Shown here: one piece after another, positions 27,963 to 36,634 of the stretch | Position numbering within the stretch: position 1 is the stretch's first letter | How the letters are laid out: every line of letters begins with the position of its first letter | Origin: Streptomyces sp. AC558_RSS880 | Lineage (GTDB): Bacteria; Actinomycetota; Actinomycetes; Streptomycetales; Streptomycetaceae | Assembly: GCF_019049255.1 (NCBI RefSeq) | Contig: NZ_JAGMUJ010000013.1 | Coordinates: 81,506 to 145,505 of the forward strand | Direction of reading: 5' to 3' | DNA length: 64,000 bases | Notes under the pieces: model-generated | What the model was told of the DNA's origin: nothing | Databases searched by the model: none | Seen by the model: only the letters and a program-made list of their open reading frames with translations | Program-made: the position numbers and the translations under genes

Positions 27963-28669
27963 AGTCGCCGTGCCGTCGCCCAGCGGGTCAGTTCGTGGCG
28001 GTTGGACAGCTGGAGCTTGCGCAGGACCGCCGAGACATGGGACTCGACCGTCTTCACCGAGATGAACAGCTGCTTGGCGATCTCCTTGTAGGCGTAACCG
28101 CGGGCGATCAGCCGCAGCACCTCCCGCTCGCGCTGGGTGAGACGGTCCATGTCCTCGTCGACCGGCGGGGCGTCGGTCGAGGCGAAGGCGTCCAAGACGA
28201 AGCCGGCCAGGCGGGGGGAGAAGACGGCGTCCCCCTCCTGGACCCGGAAGATCGAGTCGACCAGGTCGGTTCCGGTGATCGTCTTGGTGACGTAGCCGCG
28301 GGCACCGCCCCGGATCACCCCGATCACGTCCTCCGCCGCGTCCGACACGGACAGGGCGAGGAAACGGACCGGCTGCTCGGCGTCGCCCATCAACGGGGCG
28401 CAGCGGCGCAGCACTTCGACGCCGCCGCCCCCGGGCAGGTGCACGTCGAGCAGCACCACCTCGGGCCGGGTCGCGGTGATGACCGTGACCGCCTGGTCGA
28501 CGTCGGCGGCCTCGCCGACCACCTCGACACCGGTCTGCGCGGTCTGCCCGATCTCCGCCTGGACGCCCGTGCGGAACATGCGGTGGTCGTCGACGAGGAC
28601 GACGCGCACATGACGCCCGGCACCCTCCGCCGGTCCCGTCGTTCCGTTCGCCTCGGTCGGCTCGCTCAT
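27956..28669 (-). CDS. NarL/LuxR-family response regulator
   Basis: 237 residues. The receiver domain (about 20-140) has the acidic pocket VDDH, phosphoacceptor Asp75 in VVLLDVHLPG, and the conserved Lys in GYVTKTITG. A LuxR-type helix-turn-helix follows (LTQREREVLRLIARGYAYKE, then VKTVESHVSAVLRKL). Its gene overlaps the sensor kinase stop by 4 bases (ATGA), so the two are partners. The position beside a divergent PspC/LiaF-like gene suggests control of an envelope-stress response (inference). Confidence 0.95.
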   Translation of the reverse strand: MSEPTEANGTTGPAEGAGRHVRVVLVDDHRMFRTGVQAEIGQTAQTGVEVVGEAADVDQAVTVITATRPEVVLLDVHLPGGGGVEVLRRCAPLMGDAEQPVRFLALSVSDAAEDVIGVIRGGARGYVTKTITGTDLVDSIFRVQEGDAVFSPRLAGFVLDAFASTDAPPVDEDMDRLTQREREVLRLIARGYAYKEIAKQLFISVKTVESHVSAVLRKLQLSNRHELTRWATARRLV

Positions 28670-29958
28670 GACGTCCTCTCCGCCCTCTCCATCTCCAGCT
28701 CGACCTCCGTGCCGCCGTCCGGCACCGCGCGCAGCCGCGCCGTGCCGCCGTTGCGCTCCATGCGGCCGATGATCGATTCTCTGACGCCCATGCGGTCGGC
28801 GGGTATCGAGTCCAGGTCGAAGCCGGGGCCGCGGTCCCGGACGGACACGAAGACCGTCCTTCCCTCGACTTCGGCGTAGACCTGCACCGCACCTCCCTCG
28901 CCACCGTACTTGGCGGCATTGACCATCGCTTCGCGCGCGGCCTGCATCTGTGCGCTGATTCTCTCGTCGAGCGGGCAGTCGCCGACGACCACGACCTCGA
29001 GGGGGACGCCGTGCTTGTCCTCCACCTCGGCGGCGTTGCGCTTCACCGCCTCGGCGAGCGTGGTGGGTTCCTCGTCCTCGTCCTTGCCGTTGCCCTCCGG
29101 CTTGTAGAGCCAGGCGCGCAGGTCGCGCTCCTGGGCCCGGGCCAGGCGGCGCACCTCGCCCGCGTTGTCCGCGTTGCGCTGGATCAGGGTGAGGGTGTGC
29201 AGCACCGAGTCGTGGACATGGGCGGCGACCTCCGCGCGTTCCTGGGCCCGGATGCGCATCAGGCGCTCCTCGGAGAGGTCCTGTGTCATGCGCACGAGGT
29301 AGGGGCCGGCGAGGAGGGTTATGCCGACGAGGACCGCGAGGGCCGCCTGGAGCACCGAGCCGAGGTGGCTGCCGGAGCCCCGCAGGACGAAGATGCCCGA
29401 GGCGCCCGCCGTCACCAGCAGGACGCCGGCCACCGCACGCAGCAGCGTGACCGTGCGCCGGCGGCGGCCGACCTCCATCCAGCGGGCCCGGCGGGCGTTG
29501 TCCGCCTGCCGCCAGACCAGGGCGACGCCCGCGCCGACCAGCACGGTCGGCCAGAGGTAGGCCTTGGCGCCGTTGCTCAGATTCACGTTGCCCACGAAGA
29601 TCATGGCCACCACGACCATGAGGAGCAGGGCGACGATCTGGCCCTTGTCCGGTTTCCGGGTGACGAGCCTGCGCCGGCCGTCCGGCGAGGTCTCCGTCGT
29701 CACCAGGGAGGGCGGCTTCTGCGCGTCCACACCGCCGACGCCCAGCGGTACGAAGAACCAGAACGCGGCGTACAGCAGCGCGCCGAGGCCGTCGGCCATG
29801 AACAGACCGACGAAGACGAGACGTACCCAGATCACGGGCAGCCCGAGGTGTCCCGCGAGCCCCCGCGCCACACCACCGAGCCAGCGTCCGTCACTGCTGC
29901 GGTAGAGCTTGCGCGGCGGCCGCGGCTCGGCTACGGGCGCTGCTGCGGCTTCCGACAT
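28666..29958 (-). CDS. Sensor histidine kinase with PspC domain
   Basis: 430 residues. An N-terminal PspC domain (KLYRSSDGRWLGGVARGLAG onward) is followed by several membrane segments, a HisKA_3 dimerisation helix with the likely phospho-His in AHVHDSVLHTL, and a HATPase domain (MVNAAKYGGEGG, then VRDRGPGFDLDSI). The ATG at 29958 is preferred to an upstream GTG/ATG tail because MSEAAAAP begins a normal cytoplasmic leader. It overlaps the response regulator start by 4 bases. This LiaS-type kinase likely senses membrane stress through its PspC module. Confidence 0.93.
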   Translation of the reverse strand: MSEAAAAPVAEPRPPRKLYRSSDGRWLGGVARGLAGHLGLPVIWVRLVFVGLFMADGLGALLYAAFWFFVPLGVGGVDAQKPPSLVTTETSPDGRRRLVTRKPDKGQIVALLLMVVVAMIFVGNVNLSNGAKAYLWPTVLVGAGVALVWRQADNARRARWMEVGRRRRTVTLLRAVAGVLLVTAGASGIFVLRGSGSHLGSVLQAALAVLVGITLLAGPYLVRMTQDLSEERLMRIRAQERAEVAAHVHDSVLHTLTLIQRNADNAGEVRRLARAQERDLRAWLYKPEGNGKDEDEEPTTLAEAVKRNAAEVEDKHGVPLEVVVVGDCPLDERISAQMQAAREAMVNAAKYGGEGGAVQVYAEVEGRTVFVSVRDRGPGFDLDSIPADRMGVRESIIGRMERNGGTARLRAVPDGGTEVELEMERAERTS

Positions 29959-30137
29959 GCCAATGATGGTCACACGCCCGAAGTACCGGAGCATCAGGGT
30001 CGGCCCCGGAGACTCCCCTGATCTCCACGGGCCGGGACCGTCGAACGCTCCCCCGGCCCCGCTCGGGGACCGATATCAGGGTCCGGCCAGGGTCGTACCG
30101 ACTGCCGCCGCGGCGGCTCGCCCGTCACCATGGACCC

Positions 30138-31502
30138 ATGACCGATCACCAGCACGCCGCGACGGATCCGGGACCCGTCTCCGCCCCGGAGGGAGCGACC
30201 GCCCCGCCACCGGAGCCGGCCGACGAGAGCGGACGCTTCCGGCGCGACCGCCGGCACCAGATGCTCGGCGGGGTGTGCGCGGGGCTCGGCCGGCAGTGCG
30301 ACATGGACCCGGTGATCTTCCGGATCACGCTCGCGGTCCTGTCCGCCACCGGCGGCATCGGCCTCATCTTCTACGGCTTCGCCTGGCTCTTCGTCCCGTA
30401 CGAGGACGAGGACGAGAACGAGATCCGCCGGCTGCTGACCGGCCGGGTCGACGGCCACACCCTGACGGCCGTGCTGTTCGCGCTGGTCGGCTGCGGCGTC
30501 TTCCTCACCATGCTGAGCAACGACGGGGTGCTGAGCTTCGCCGTCATACTGTCCCTGCTGCTCGCCGGCGCCGGGTACTGGTCACGGCGGCGCGGTGCGC
30601 CTAGCGCCGACCACATCGCCGCCCAGGCCGTGGCCGACGCCCCGCCGGAGCCCCAGGCACCGCCGGCCCCCTCCGCCTTCCCGTCGTGGTGGCGTGACCC
30701 CATCGTCAAGGACGGCACGCACGTCGGGGGCACGGGCTATCTGTGGGGCCCCCGGGACTCCCGCGACATGGACATCGCCGCCGCCGTCGACATCGGCCTC
30801 GACCCCCGCACCCGTACCCGTACCCGCGACACCGCGTACGCACCGCTCCGCCGGCCGCCGGAGCCGCGCGGCCCCCGCGGGACCGGCGGCTGGATCTTCC
30901 TGCTCGCCCTGCTCGCCGGCGGCCTCGGCACCGGGCTGACGTGGGAGGAACACCCCCTCGGCACCAGCCTGCAGACCGGTCTCGCCTGCGCGCTCGCCGT
31001 CTTCGGCATCGGTGTGGCCGTCAGCGCCTTCCTCGGCCGCACGGGGGCCGGATCGATCATCCTGGCGATCATCACGGCGGGCCTGCTCGCCGGATCGGCC
31101 GCCGTGCCCAAGGACATCGGCACCGACTGGATGCGCACGACCTGGGAGCCCACCTCGGTCGCACAGATACGCCCGACCTACGAACTGGGCACCGGCGAAG
31201 GCGTCCTGGACCTGTCGGCGATACGCGTCCCCGCGGACGGAACCGTCTCGACACGGGCCGATGTCGGCCTGGGCCGGATCCACGTGATCGTGCCCAGGGA
31301 CGTGACCGTGAGGCTGAGCATCGATGTGGGAATGGGCGACATCCAGTTGCCGGGCGACAGACAGAAGGACGTGGACGTGGCACCGGGCAAGCACAAGGAG
31401 GTGACCCTGGAGCCGCCGGCCGGCGTCGAGGAGGCGGGCACGCTCGACCTCGATCTCCAGGTCGGCGCGGGACAGGCGGAGGTGAGCCGTGCTACGTCAT
31501 GA
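30138..31502 (+). CDS. PspC-domain membrane protein with LiaF-like C-terminus
   Basis: 454 residues. The N-terminal PspC domain (RFRRDRRHQMLGGVCAGLGR onward, with a FYGFAWLFVPYEDEDE segment) is followed by more membrane helices. The C-terminal about 110 residues read as a beta-rich LiaF/toastrack-like domain (VLDLSAIRVP, ADVGLGRIHVIVPRDVTV, SIDVGMGDIQLPGD). LiaF-type proteins restrain their kinase in cell-envelope stress systems. Divergent from the PspC-containing kinase 180 bp away, so it is a likely third component or main target. It overlaps the next small gene by 14 bases. Confidence 0.9.
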   Translation: MTDHQHAATDPGPVSAPEGATAPPPEPADESGRFRRDRRHQMLGGVCAGLGRQCDMDPVIFRITLAVLSATGGIGLIFYGFAWLFVPYEDEDENEIRRLLTGRVDGHTLTAVLFALVGCGVFLTMLSNDGVLSFAVILSLLLAGAGYWSRRRGAPSADHIAAQAVADAPPEPQAPPAPSAFPSWWRDPIVKDGTHVGGTGYLWGPRDSRDMDIAAAVDIGLDPRTRTRTRDTAYAPLRRPPEPRGPRGTGGWIFLLALLAGGLGTGLTWEEHPLGTSLQTGLACALAVFGIGVAVSAFLGRTGAGSIILAIITAGLLAGSAAVPKDIGTDWMRTTWEPTSVAQIRPTYELGTGEGVLDLSAIRVPADGTVSTRADVGLGRIHVIVPRDVTVRLSIDVGMGDIQLPGDRQKDVDVAPGKHKEVTLEPPAGVEEAGTLDLDLQVGAGQAEVSRATS

Positions 31503-31725
31503 GTTCCAGCCCGGCAGGCTGGTCGCCGGCGCCTTCCTCACCCTCGCCGCGGTGATCTACGCCGGCGACGCGGGCGGCATCTGGGAGACCCCGTGGTTCG
31601 TGGTGATCCCCGTGGTCACCGGCGGGCTCTGCCTGGCCGGCGCGGTGGGTTCCCTGACCGGCCTCATGCGCCGCCGCCGAGGCAGGTCGGTCCCCCGGGG
31701 AACCGACACGGAGACGACACCCTGA
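31489..31725 (+). CDS. Small two-TM membrane protein
   Basis: 78 residues with two hydrophobic segments (LVAGAFLTLAAVIYAG and FVVIPVVTGGLCLAGAVGSL) and a basic tail. The GTG start sits inside the end of the PspC gene and follows a good GGAGGTGA site, so it is translationally coupled. Role unknown; perhaps an accessory of the PspC stress system. Confidence 0.8.
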   Translation: MLRHEFQPGRLVAGAFLTLAAVIYAGDAGGIWETPWFVVIPVVTGGLCLAGAVGSLTGLMRRRRGRSVPRGTDTETTP

Positions 31726-31759
31726 GCGGGAGCTACCGGTCTGAGCGGGAGCTACCGGT
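31722..31759. repeat. 19-bp tandem duplication
   Basis: CTGAGCGGGAGCTACCGGT occurs twice back to back, spanning the stop codon of the small membrane protein gene. It marks the left edge of the stretch with transposase remnants. Confidence 0.9.
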
Positions 31760-31804
31760 ACTCCCCCGTCCGTGGCCGCCCCGCCCGCAGAGCGGTGTCC
31801 ACGG

Positions 31805-31924
31805 ACAGCAACGGAGCGCCCGCCCTATCAAGCTGAACGACTGCCCTTCGCGCCAGCGCCTCCAGATCTCATCCTGTTGAGCTGGCGAAAACCCGTAGTC
31901 ACGCACCTGTGCCTCCACGCTCAC
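31805..31924 (-). pseudogene. IS30-type transposase N-terminal remnant
   Basis: Only about 40 codons remain: VRDYGFSPAQQDEIWRRWRE, then GQSFSLIGRAL. This matches the N-terminus of IS30-family transposases found in Streptomyces. Similarity stops abruptly after GRAL, and the DDE catalytic part is absent. Dead fragment of a former insertion. Confidence 0.7.
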
Positions 31925-32021
31925 ATGATCATCCGTGGGTGGTGCGTTGATCACTTGAGGGTGCCAAGGTTTACGAGACAGGGTGGAACAGGGACTCCAG
32001 TGGCCCTCCCCTGCCAGCCGC

Positions 32022-32699
32022 TCAGTCGAGTGGGGCAGCTGGGTCGATGATCCGGTACCCCACGCCGGGTGTGGTGGCGATGACCGGGGGGTCGCCAAGT
32101 TTGCGGCGCAGGCGGCTGATGGTCACCGTGACAGTGTTGGTGAACGGGTCGGCGTGCTCGTCCCAGACCTGTTCGAGGAGGTCCTCCGTGCCGAGGAAGG
32201 CGGGGCTCGCGTTCAAGAGGGCTTCGAGTACCGCGAATTCCTTGACGGAGAGGTCGAGTTGGCGGCCGTCGCGGCTGACGGTGCGGCGCATCGGGTCGAG
32301 CTCGATGCCGGCCGTGCGCAGGGTGCGGGACCGGGCGGCGGGGCGGCGGCGGGCCAGGGCGCGGACGCGCAGGACGAGTTCGGGGAAGTGGAAGGGCTTG
32401 GCGAGGTAGTCGTCGGCGCCCAGGGTCAGGCCGCTGACGCGGTCGCCGGGTGAGTCGGCGGCGGTCAGCATCAGGACCATCGCGCGGCTGTCCCGCTCGG
32501 TGATCATCTGGCAGAGGGTGTCGCCGTGGATGCCTGGCAGGTCGCGGTCGAGCACGACGACGTCGTACGCGTTGACGTCCAGCTTGGCTGCGGCGTCGAG
32601 CCCGTCGTGGGTCACGTCCACGGCCATGCCCTGGTCACGCAGTCCCTCGGCTATGACCTCGGCGAGAGGGCGGGCGTCCTCGACCACCAGGACTCTCAA
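32022..32699 (-). CDS. OmpR-family response regulator
   Basis: 225 residues. Receiver domain: VVEDARPLAEVI, phosphoacceptor Asp51 in VVVLDRDLPG, and Lys in DDYLAKPFHFPEL. A winged-helix OmpR/PhoB output domain follows (LDLSVKEFAVLEALLN, then TNTVTVTISRLRRKLGDP and GVGYRI). The TTG start at 32699 overlaps the kinase stop by 4 bases (TTGA), hence coupled translation. Divergent from an ABC transporter operon, which it probably controls (inference). Lies inside the block bounded by transposase remnants. Confidence 0.93.
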   Translation of the reverse strand: MRVLVVEDARPLAEVIAEGLRDQGMAVDVTHDGLDAAAKLDVNAYDVVVLDRDLPGIHGDTLCQMITERDSRAMVLMLTAADSPGDRVSGLTLGADDYLAKPFHFPELVLRVRALARRRPAARSRTLRTAGIELDPMRRTVSRDGRQLDLSVKEFAVLEALLNASPAFLGTEDLLEQVWDEHADPFTNTVTVTISRLRRKLGDPPVIATTPGVGYRIIDPAAPLD

Positions 32700-33955
32700 C
32701 GCGCCACGCCCGTCTCTGCGCTGGGGCCTTTTGCCGCCCTGTCGCCTGGGTGGGGGAGGGCGATGGTGACGCGCAGGCCACCGTCGGGGCGGGCACGCAG
32801 GTCCAGGGTGCCGTGGTGGGCCTCGATGATGGCCGCGACGATGGAGAGGCCGAGGCCACTGCCCCGGCCGGTGCCGGTCCGGTCGGCGCCGAGGCGGCGG
32901 AAGGGCTGTGCGAGGTCCGCCACCCGCTGCTGGTCGAGGACCGGTCCACTGGACTCGACGACAAGGGACACGGCGCCGCCGTCGCCCCTTTCGCCTCCTC
33001 CGGCCAGTACCGTGACGCCGATCCAGCCCCCGGAGTCGTTGTGCGTGATCGCGTTGTCGATCACGTTGTCGGCCACGCGGCGCAGCAGCGTCTGGCTGCC
33101 CCACACCCACGCGGAGTCGTCGATCGGGTTCTCACACACCGTCAGCCCCTTGGCCGCGATGTCCTCGGCCCGTCCGGCCAGGGCAGTCAGTGCGAGCCGG
33201 TCGAGGGCGAGCAGTCCCGAGTCGGTGAACTCGCCGTGCTGGGTGCGTGCCAGGACGAGGAAGCTCTCCAACAATCGGTCCACCTGGTCGAGTTCGACGC
33301 GTATGCGGGCCGCCAGGGTGGCCGTGGTCTCGGATACCGGGCCCGGTTTGGCGAGGGCCACGTCCAGGGAGGCCCGCATCGTGGTGAGCGGGGTACGCAG
33401 TTCGTGGGAGGCGTTGGCAACGAAGAGGCGCTGGGCGTCGAAGGAGCCTTCCAGGCGGCCGAGGAGGTCGTCGATGGTGTCGGCGAGGTCCTTCACCTCG
33501 TCGCCGGGCCCGCCGATCGCCAGGCGTTCGTGCAGGCTGTCGGCGGTGATCCGGCGGGTGGCCGCCGTCATCACGCGCAGCGGGCGCAGTACCCGGCCGG
33601 CGACGAACCAGCCGAGGCCGACCGAGATCACCGCCATGACGCCGAGCGCGATGGCGGACCCGATCAAGATCTGCTGGGACTGGGTGTCGTGCGCCTGGGC
33701 CAGCTGCTGTTCCAGCTCGTCGATGCGGCCCTGGGCCTGTGCCGCCGTGGCGGGCTGACCGATGCCGTTGCCGGGCGCGGCCTGGCTGTCGCTCGATCCG
33801 CCGGATGCCACCACGGCGGTGATGGCGAGCAGTGTCGTTCCGGACAGCAGGAAGAGAGTGACGTACAAGGCGGTGAAGCGGGCGCGGGCGGTGCCTCGGC
33901 GCAGTCCGCGCCGGGCGGTCAGGCCTGTGAGCCGTCGGTGCGGACCCCACTTCAT
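32696..33955 (-). CDS. Sensor histidine kinase of ABC-linked two-component system
   Basis: 419 residues. Two membrane segments (ALYVTLFLLSGTTLLAITAV near 30 and ILIGSAIALGVMAVISVGLG near 98) flank a short external loop. A HAMP domain, the H-box NASHELRTPLTTMRA and a HATPase domain with N-box DNVIDNAITHND and GRGSGLGLSIV follow. It is the upstream gene of the pair with the OmpR regulator. The small external loop suggests sensing within the membrane or through the nearby transporter, as in BceS-like systems, but the adjacent permeases are not BceB type. Confidence 0.93.
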   Translation of the reverse strand: MKWGPHRRLTGLTARRGLRRGTARARFTALYVTLFLLSGTTLLAITAVVASGGSSDSQAAPGNGIGQPATAAQAQGRIDELEQQLAQAHDTQSQQILIGSAIALGVMAVISVGLGWFVAGRVLRPLRVMTAATRRITADSLHERLAIGGPGDEVKDLADTIDDLLGRLEGSFDAQRLFVANASHELRTPLTTMRASLDVALAKPGPVSETTATLAARIRVELDQVDRLLESFLVLARTQHGEFTDSGLLALDRLALTALAGRAEDIAAKGLTVCENPIDDSAWVWGSQTLLRRVADNVIDNAITHNDSGGWIGVTVLAGGGERGDGGAVSLVVESSGPVLDQQRVADLAQPFRRLGADRTGTGRGSGLGLSIVAAIIEAHHGTLDLRARPDGGLRVTIALPHPGDRAAKGPSAETGVAR

Positions 33956-33985
33956 CCGCCTGCTCCCTTCTCGCGACCTGAACCA

Positions 33986-34007
33986 GGGACCTCCCGGCCA
34001 AGGTCCC
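33986..34007. promoter_or_regulatory. Inverted repeat between kinase and ABC operon
   Basis: GGGACCT and AGGTCCC, separated by 8 bp, lie in the 139-bp divergent promoter region. Possible operator for the OmpR regulator; arms are short. Confidence 0.3.
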
Positions 34008-34094
34008 GTGACCAGGCTAAGCGGCGGCGCCTAACAGTGAGATGACAGCGTCCGTTCGGCCCCTGTAACCCATGCCGTCACAGGGTTGGGGCCC

Positions 34095-35075
34095 ATGAGT
34101 GAGGAGAGCGCTGTCGACGGCGGCAGCTACGACAGCTACGCCGCGAAGGCGACGATCGAGGTCATCGGTCTACGCAAACGCTTCGGGCCGCAGCTGGCCT
34201 TGGACGGGATGACGTTCAGCGTGCGCCCGGGACGGGTGACCGCCTTCGTGGGCCCGAACGGCGCGGGAAAGTCCACCACCATGCGCGTGATCCTGGGCCT
34301 GGACGCGGCCGAGGAAGGGAAGGCGCTGGTCGGCGGGGTGCCGTATCGGAGCCTGCGTCGCCCGCTGCGGCACTTGGGGGCACTGCTCGACGCCTCCGCA
34401 CTGCAGCCCAGCCGCACCGCCCGCAACCACCTTCTGTGGCTGGCCCATTCGCAAGGGCTGCCCGCCGGGCGGGTGGACGAGGTCATCGAGCAGGCGGGTC
34501 TGGGCTCGGTGGCCCGGCGCAAGGCGGGCGGCTTCTCCCTGGGCATGCGCCAGCGCCTGGGGATCGCGGCGGCGCTGCTCGGGGATCCGCCGGTGGTCAT
34601 GCTGGACGAGCCGTTCAACGGCCTGGACCCCGACGGCATCGTGTGGATGCGCGGCTTCCTGGCGACGCTTGCCCGGCAGGGTCGCGCCGTCCTGGTCTCC
34701 AGTCATCTGATGAGCGAACTCGAAGACACCGCGGACCATCTCGTGGTGATCGGACGCGGCCGGGTCGTCGCGGACACCAGCGTGTCCGAGCTGCTCGCCG
34801 AGACGTCCGGCGGCCGGGTCGTCCTGCGTACCTCCGCGCCCCCGCACGCCGCCCAGGTGCTGCACAGCGCGGGCGCCACAGTGGTCACCACCGGCCCTGA
34901 CACCCTCGGCGTCACGGGTCTGCCCGACGAGGAGATCGTGGCCCTGCTCGCCCGGAACGGGGTGCCGTTCTCGCAGGTGTCCGCACACCGGGCGACGCTC
35001 GAAGAGGCGTATATGGAGCTCACCCGGGACGCGGTGGAATACCGGGGCGTCCCGACGGGGGAGGCCACGCGATGA
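34095..35075 (+). CDS. ABC transporter ATPase
   Basis: 326 residues. Walker A GPNGAGKS, signature FSLGMRQRLG, Walker B VVMLDEPFNGLDP and switch His in VLVSSHLMSELE identify a DrrA/CcmA-type ATPase. The C-terminal extension is typical of drug and antimicrobial-peptide exporters. Start at ATG 34095 (a TTG nine bases upstream is possible). It overlaps the first permease gene by 4 bases (ATGA). Divergent from the two-component genes. Confidence 0.95.
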   Translation: MSEESAVDGGSYDSYAAKATIEVIGLRKRFGPQLALDGMTFSVRPGRVTAFVGPNGAGKSTTMRVILGLDAAEEGKALVGGVPYRSLRRPLRHLGALLDASALQPSRTARNHLLWLAHSQGLPAGRVDEVIEQAGLGSVARRKAGGFSLGMRQRLGIAAALLGDPPVVMLDEPFNGLDPDGIVWMRGFLATLARQGRAVLVSSHLMSELEDTADHLVVIGRGRVVADTSVSELLAETSGGRVVLRTSAPPHAAQVLHSAGATVVTTGPDTLGVTGLPDEEIVALLARNGVPFSQVSAHRATLEEAYMELTRDAVEYRGVPTGEATR

Positions 35076-36634
35076 CCACCACCCTCACCCCACGTCCCCC
35101 GACCACGCGACGCGCTGAACGAGGTGGATTCCTCGCGACGCTGCATGCCGAGTGGACGAAGTTCCGTACGGTACGGGGCTGGGTACTCGCCATGGCGGCG
35201 GCGCTCCTGGCGACGATCGTCGTCGGCCTGCTCGGTACGGCCGCGCCGGGCTCCACCGGCCCCGGCACCGGCTCCGCCTCCTATCCGAAGGGCCCCGGCG
35301 GCGAGGCCGTCAACGACAACTTCTACCTCGTCCACAAGAAGCTGACCGGCGACGGCAGCATCACCGTCGAACTGCGATCCCTGACCGGAGTGGCCGACAC
35401 CGGGATCGGCGACAAGCCGGCCAAGGGCGCCCAGCCCTGGGCAAAGGCCGGGATCATCATGAAGGAGAGCCTCACCCCGGGATCCTCGTATGCGGCGGTC
35501 ATGGCGACCGGCGGCCACGGCGTGCGCATGCAGTACGACTACACCCACGACACGGCGGGCCCTTCCGGCAAGCTCTCCATGGACTCCTCACTCCGGCTGC
35601 GCCTGGTCCGCTCCGGCGACAGTCTCACCGGTTACGCCTCCACCGACGGCTCCCGTTGGACGGAAGTCGACAGCGTGAAGCTGCCCGGCCTGACGCACAC
35701 CGTGCAGGCCGGGTTCTTCGCGGCGTCACCGGAGGCGAAGCAGGACACCGCGGCGGGCACGGGCTTCAGCCCCGCCGTGGCCACTGGCACCTTCGGTGCC
35801 CCGGAACTCAAGGGCAGCTGGTCCCGGGGCGCGTGGAGCGGCACACAGGTGGGCGGCGACGCGGGCACATCCGGCAGCTACACGACCACCACCAGGGGCG
35901 GTTTCACCCAGACCGTCGGCGGGTTCACCGTGACCGGGGCCGGTGACATCGCGCCGGTCGTCGGCGGGCCCGTCATGGGCGTCGGCTTCTCCGTCGAGAA
36001 CTTCCTTGTCGGTACGTTCGCCGGGCTCATCGTGGTGATCGCTGTGGGCACGGTGTTCATCACCGGCGAGTACCGGCGCGGTCTGCTGCGTACGACCGTG
36101 ACGGCAATCCCACTGCGAGGCCGGGTACTTGGCGCCAAGGCGCTGGTGGCCGGGGGCGTCGCGTTCACCGTCGGTCTGGTCGCCGCCGCGATCACCATCC
36201 CCATCGGGGAACGCGGCGCGCTCGGCCGGGGCTTCCATGTCTTTCCCGTCACGGTGGCGACCGAACTGCGCGTCGTGGCCGGCACCGGACTGCTCTGCGC
36301 GGCCGCCGCCGTGCTCGCCCTCGGCGTCGGTACCCTGCTGCGGCGCAGCGCCACGGCGGCTGCCCTGGTCATCGCGTCGATCGTGCTGCCCTTCCTGCTT
36401 GCCACCTCCGGCGTGTTGCCCCCGGGCGTTTCGGAGTGGCTGCTGCGGGTGACTCCGGCGGCGGGCTTCGCCGTCCAGCAGACCCTGCCTTACTACGCGC
36501 AGGTGCTCAGCGTGTACGAGCCGTCGACCGGGTACTACCCGCTGGCTCCGTGGGCCGGTTCTGCCGTGCTGTGCGGTTACGCCGTGATCGCCTTCGGCCT
36601 GGCCGTGGTGCGGTTGCGCAGGAGGGACGTATGA
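35072..36634 (+). CDS. ABC-2 permease with large extracellular beta-domain
   Basis: 520 residues. After TM1 (VLAMAAALLATIVVGLLG) comes a soluble insert of about 200 residues (roughly 65-265) with sequence typical of DUF1349/concanavalin-like sandwiches: AGIIMKESLTPGSSYAAVMA, RMQYDYTHDTAG, LRLRLVRSGDSLTGYASTDG. Five or more membrane segments complete an ABC-2 permease (for example VFITGEYRRGLLRTTVTA). Such a domain between TM1 and TM2 faces outward and could bind a glycan or peptide. Overlaps both neighbours by 4 bases. Confidence 0.88.
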   Translation: MTTTLTPRPPTTRRAERGGFLATLHAEWTKFRTVRGWVLAMAAALLATIVVGLLGTAAPGSTGPGTGSASYPKGPGGEAVNDNFYLVHKKLTGDGSITVELRSLTGVADTGIGDKPAKGAQPWAKAGIIMKESLTPGSSYAAVMATGGHGVRMQYDYTHDTAGPSGKLSMDSSLRLRLVRSGDSLTGYASTDGSRWTEVDSVKLPGLTHTVQAGFFAASPEAKQDTAAGTGFSPAVATGTFGAPELKGSWSRGAWSGTQVGGDAGTSGSYTTTTRGGFTQTVGGFTVTGAGDIAPVVGGPVMGVGFSVENFLVGTFAGLIVVIAVGTVFITGEYRRGLLRTTVTAIPLRGRVLGAKALVAGGVAFTVGLVAAAITIPIGERGALGRGFHVFPVTVATELRVVAGTGLLCAAAAVLALGVGTLLRRSATAAALVIASIVLPFLLATSGVLPPGVSEWLLRVTPAAGFAVQQTLPYYAQVLSVYEPSTGYYPLAPWAGSAVLCGYAVIAFGLAVVRLRRRDV

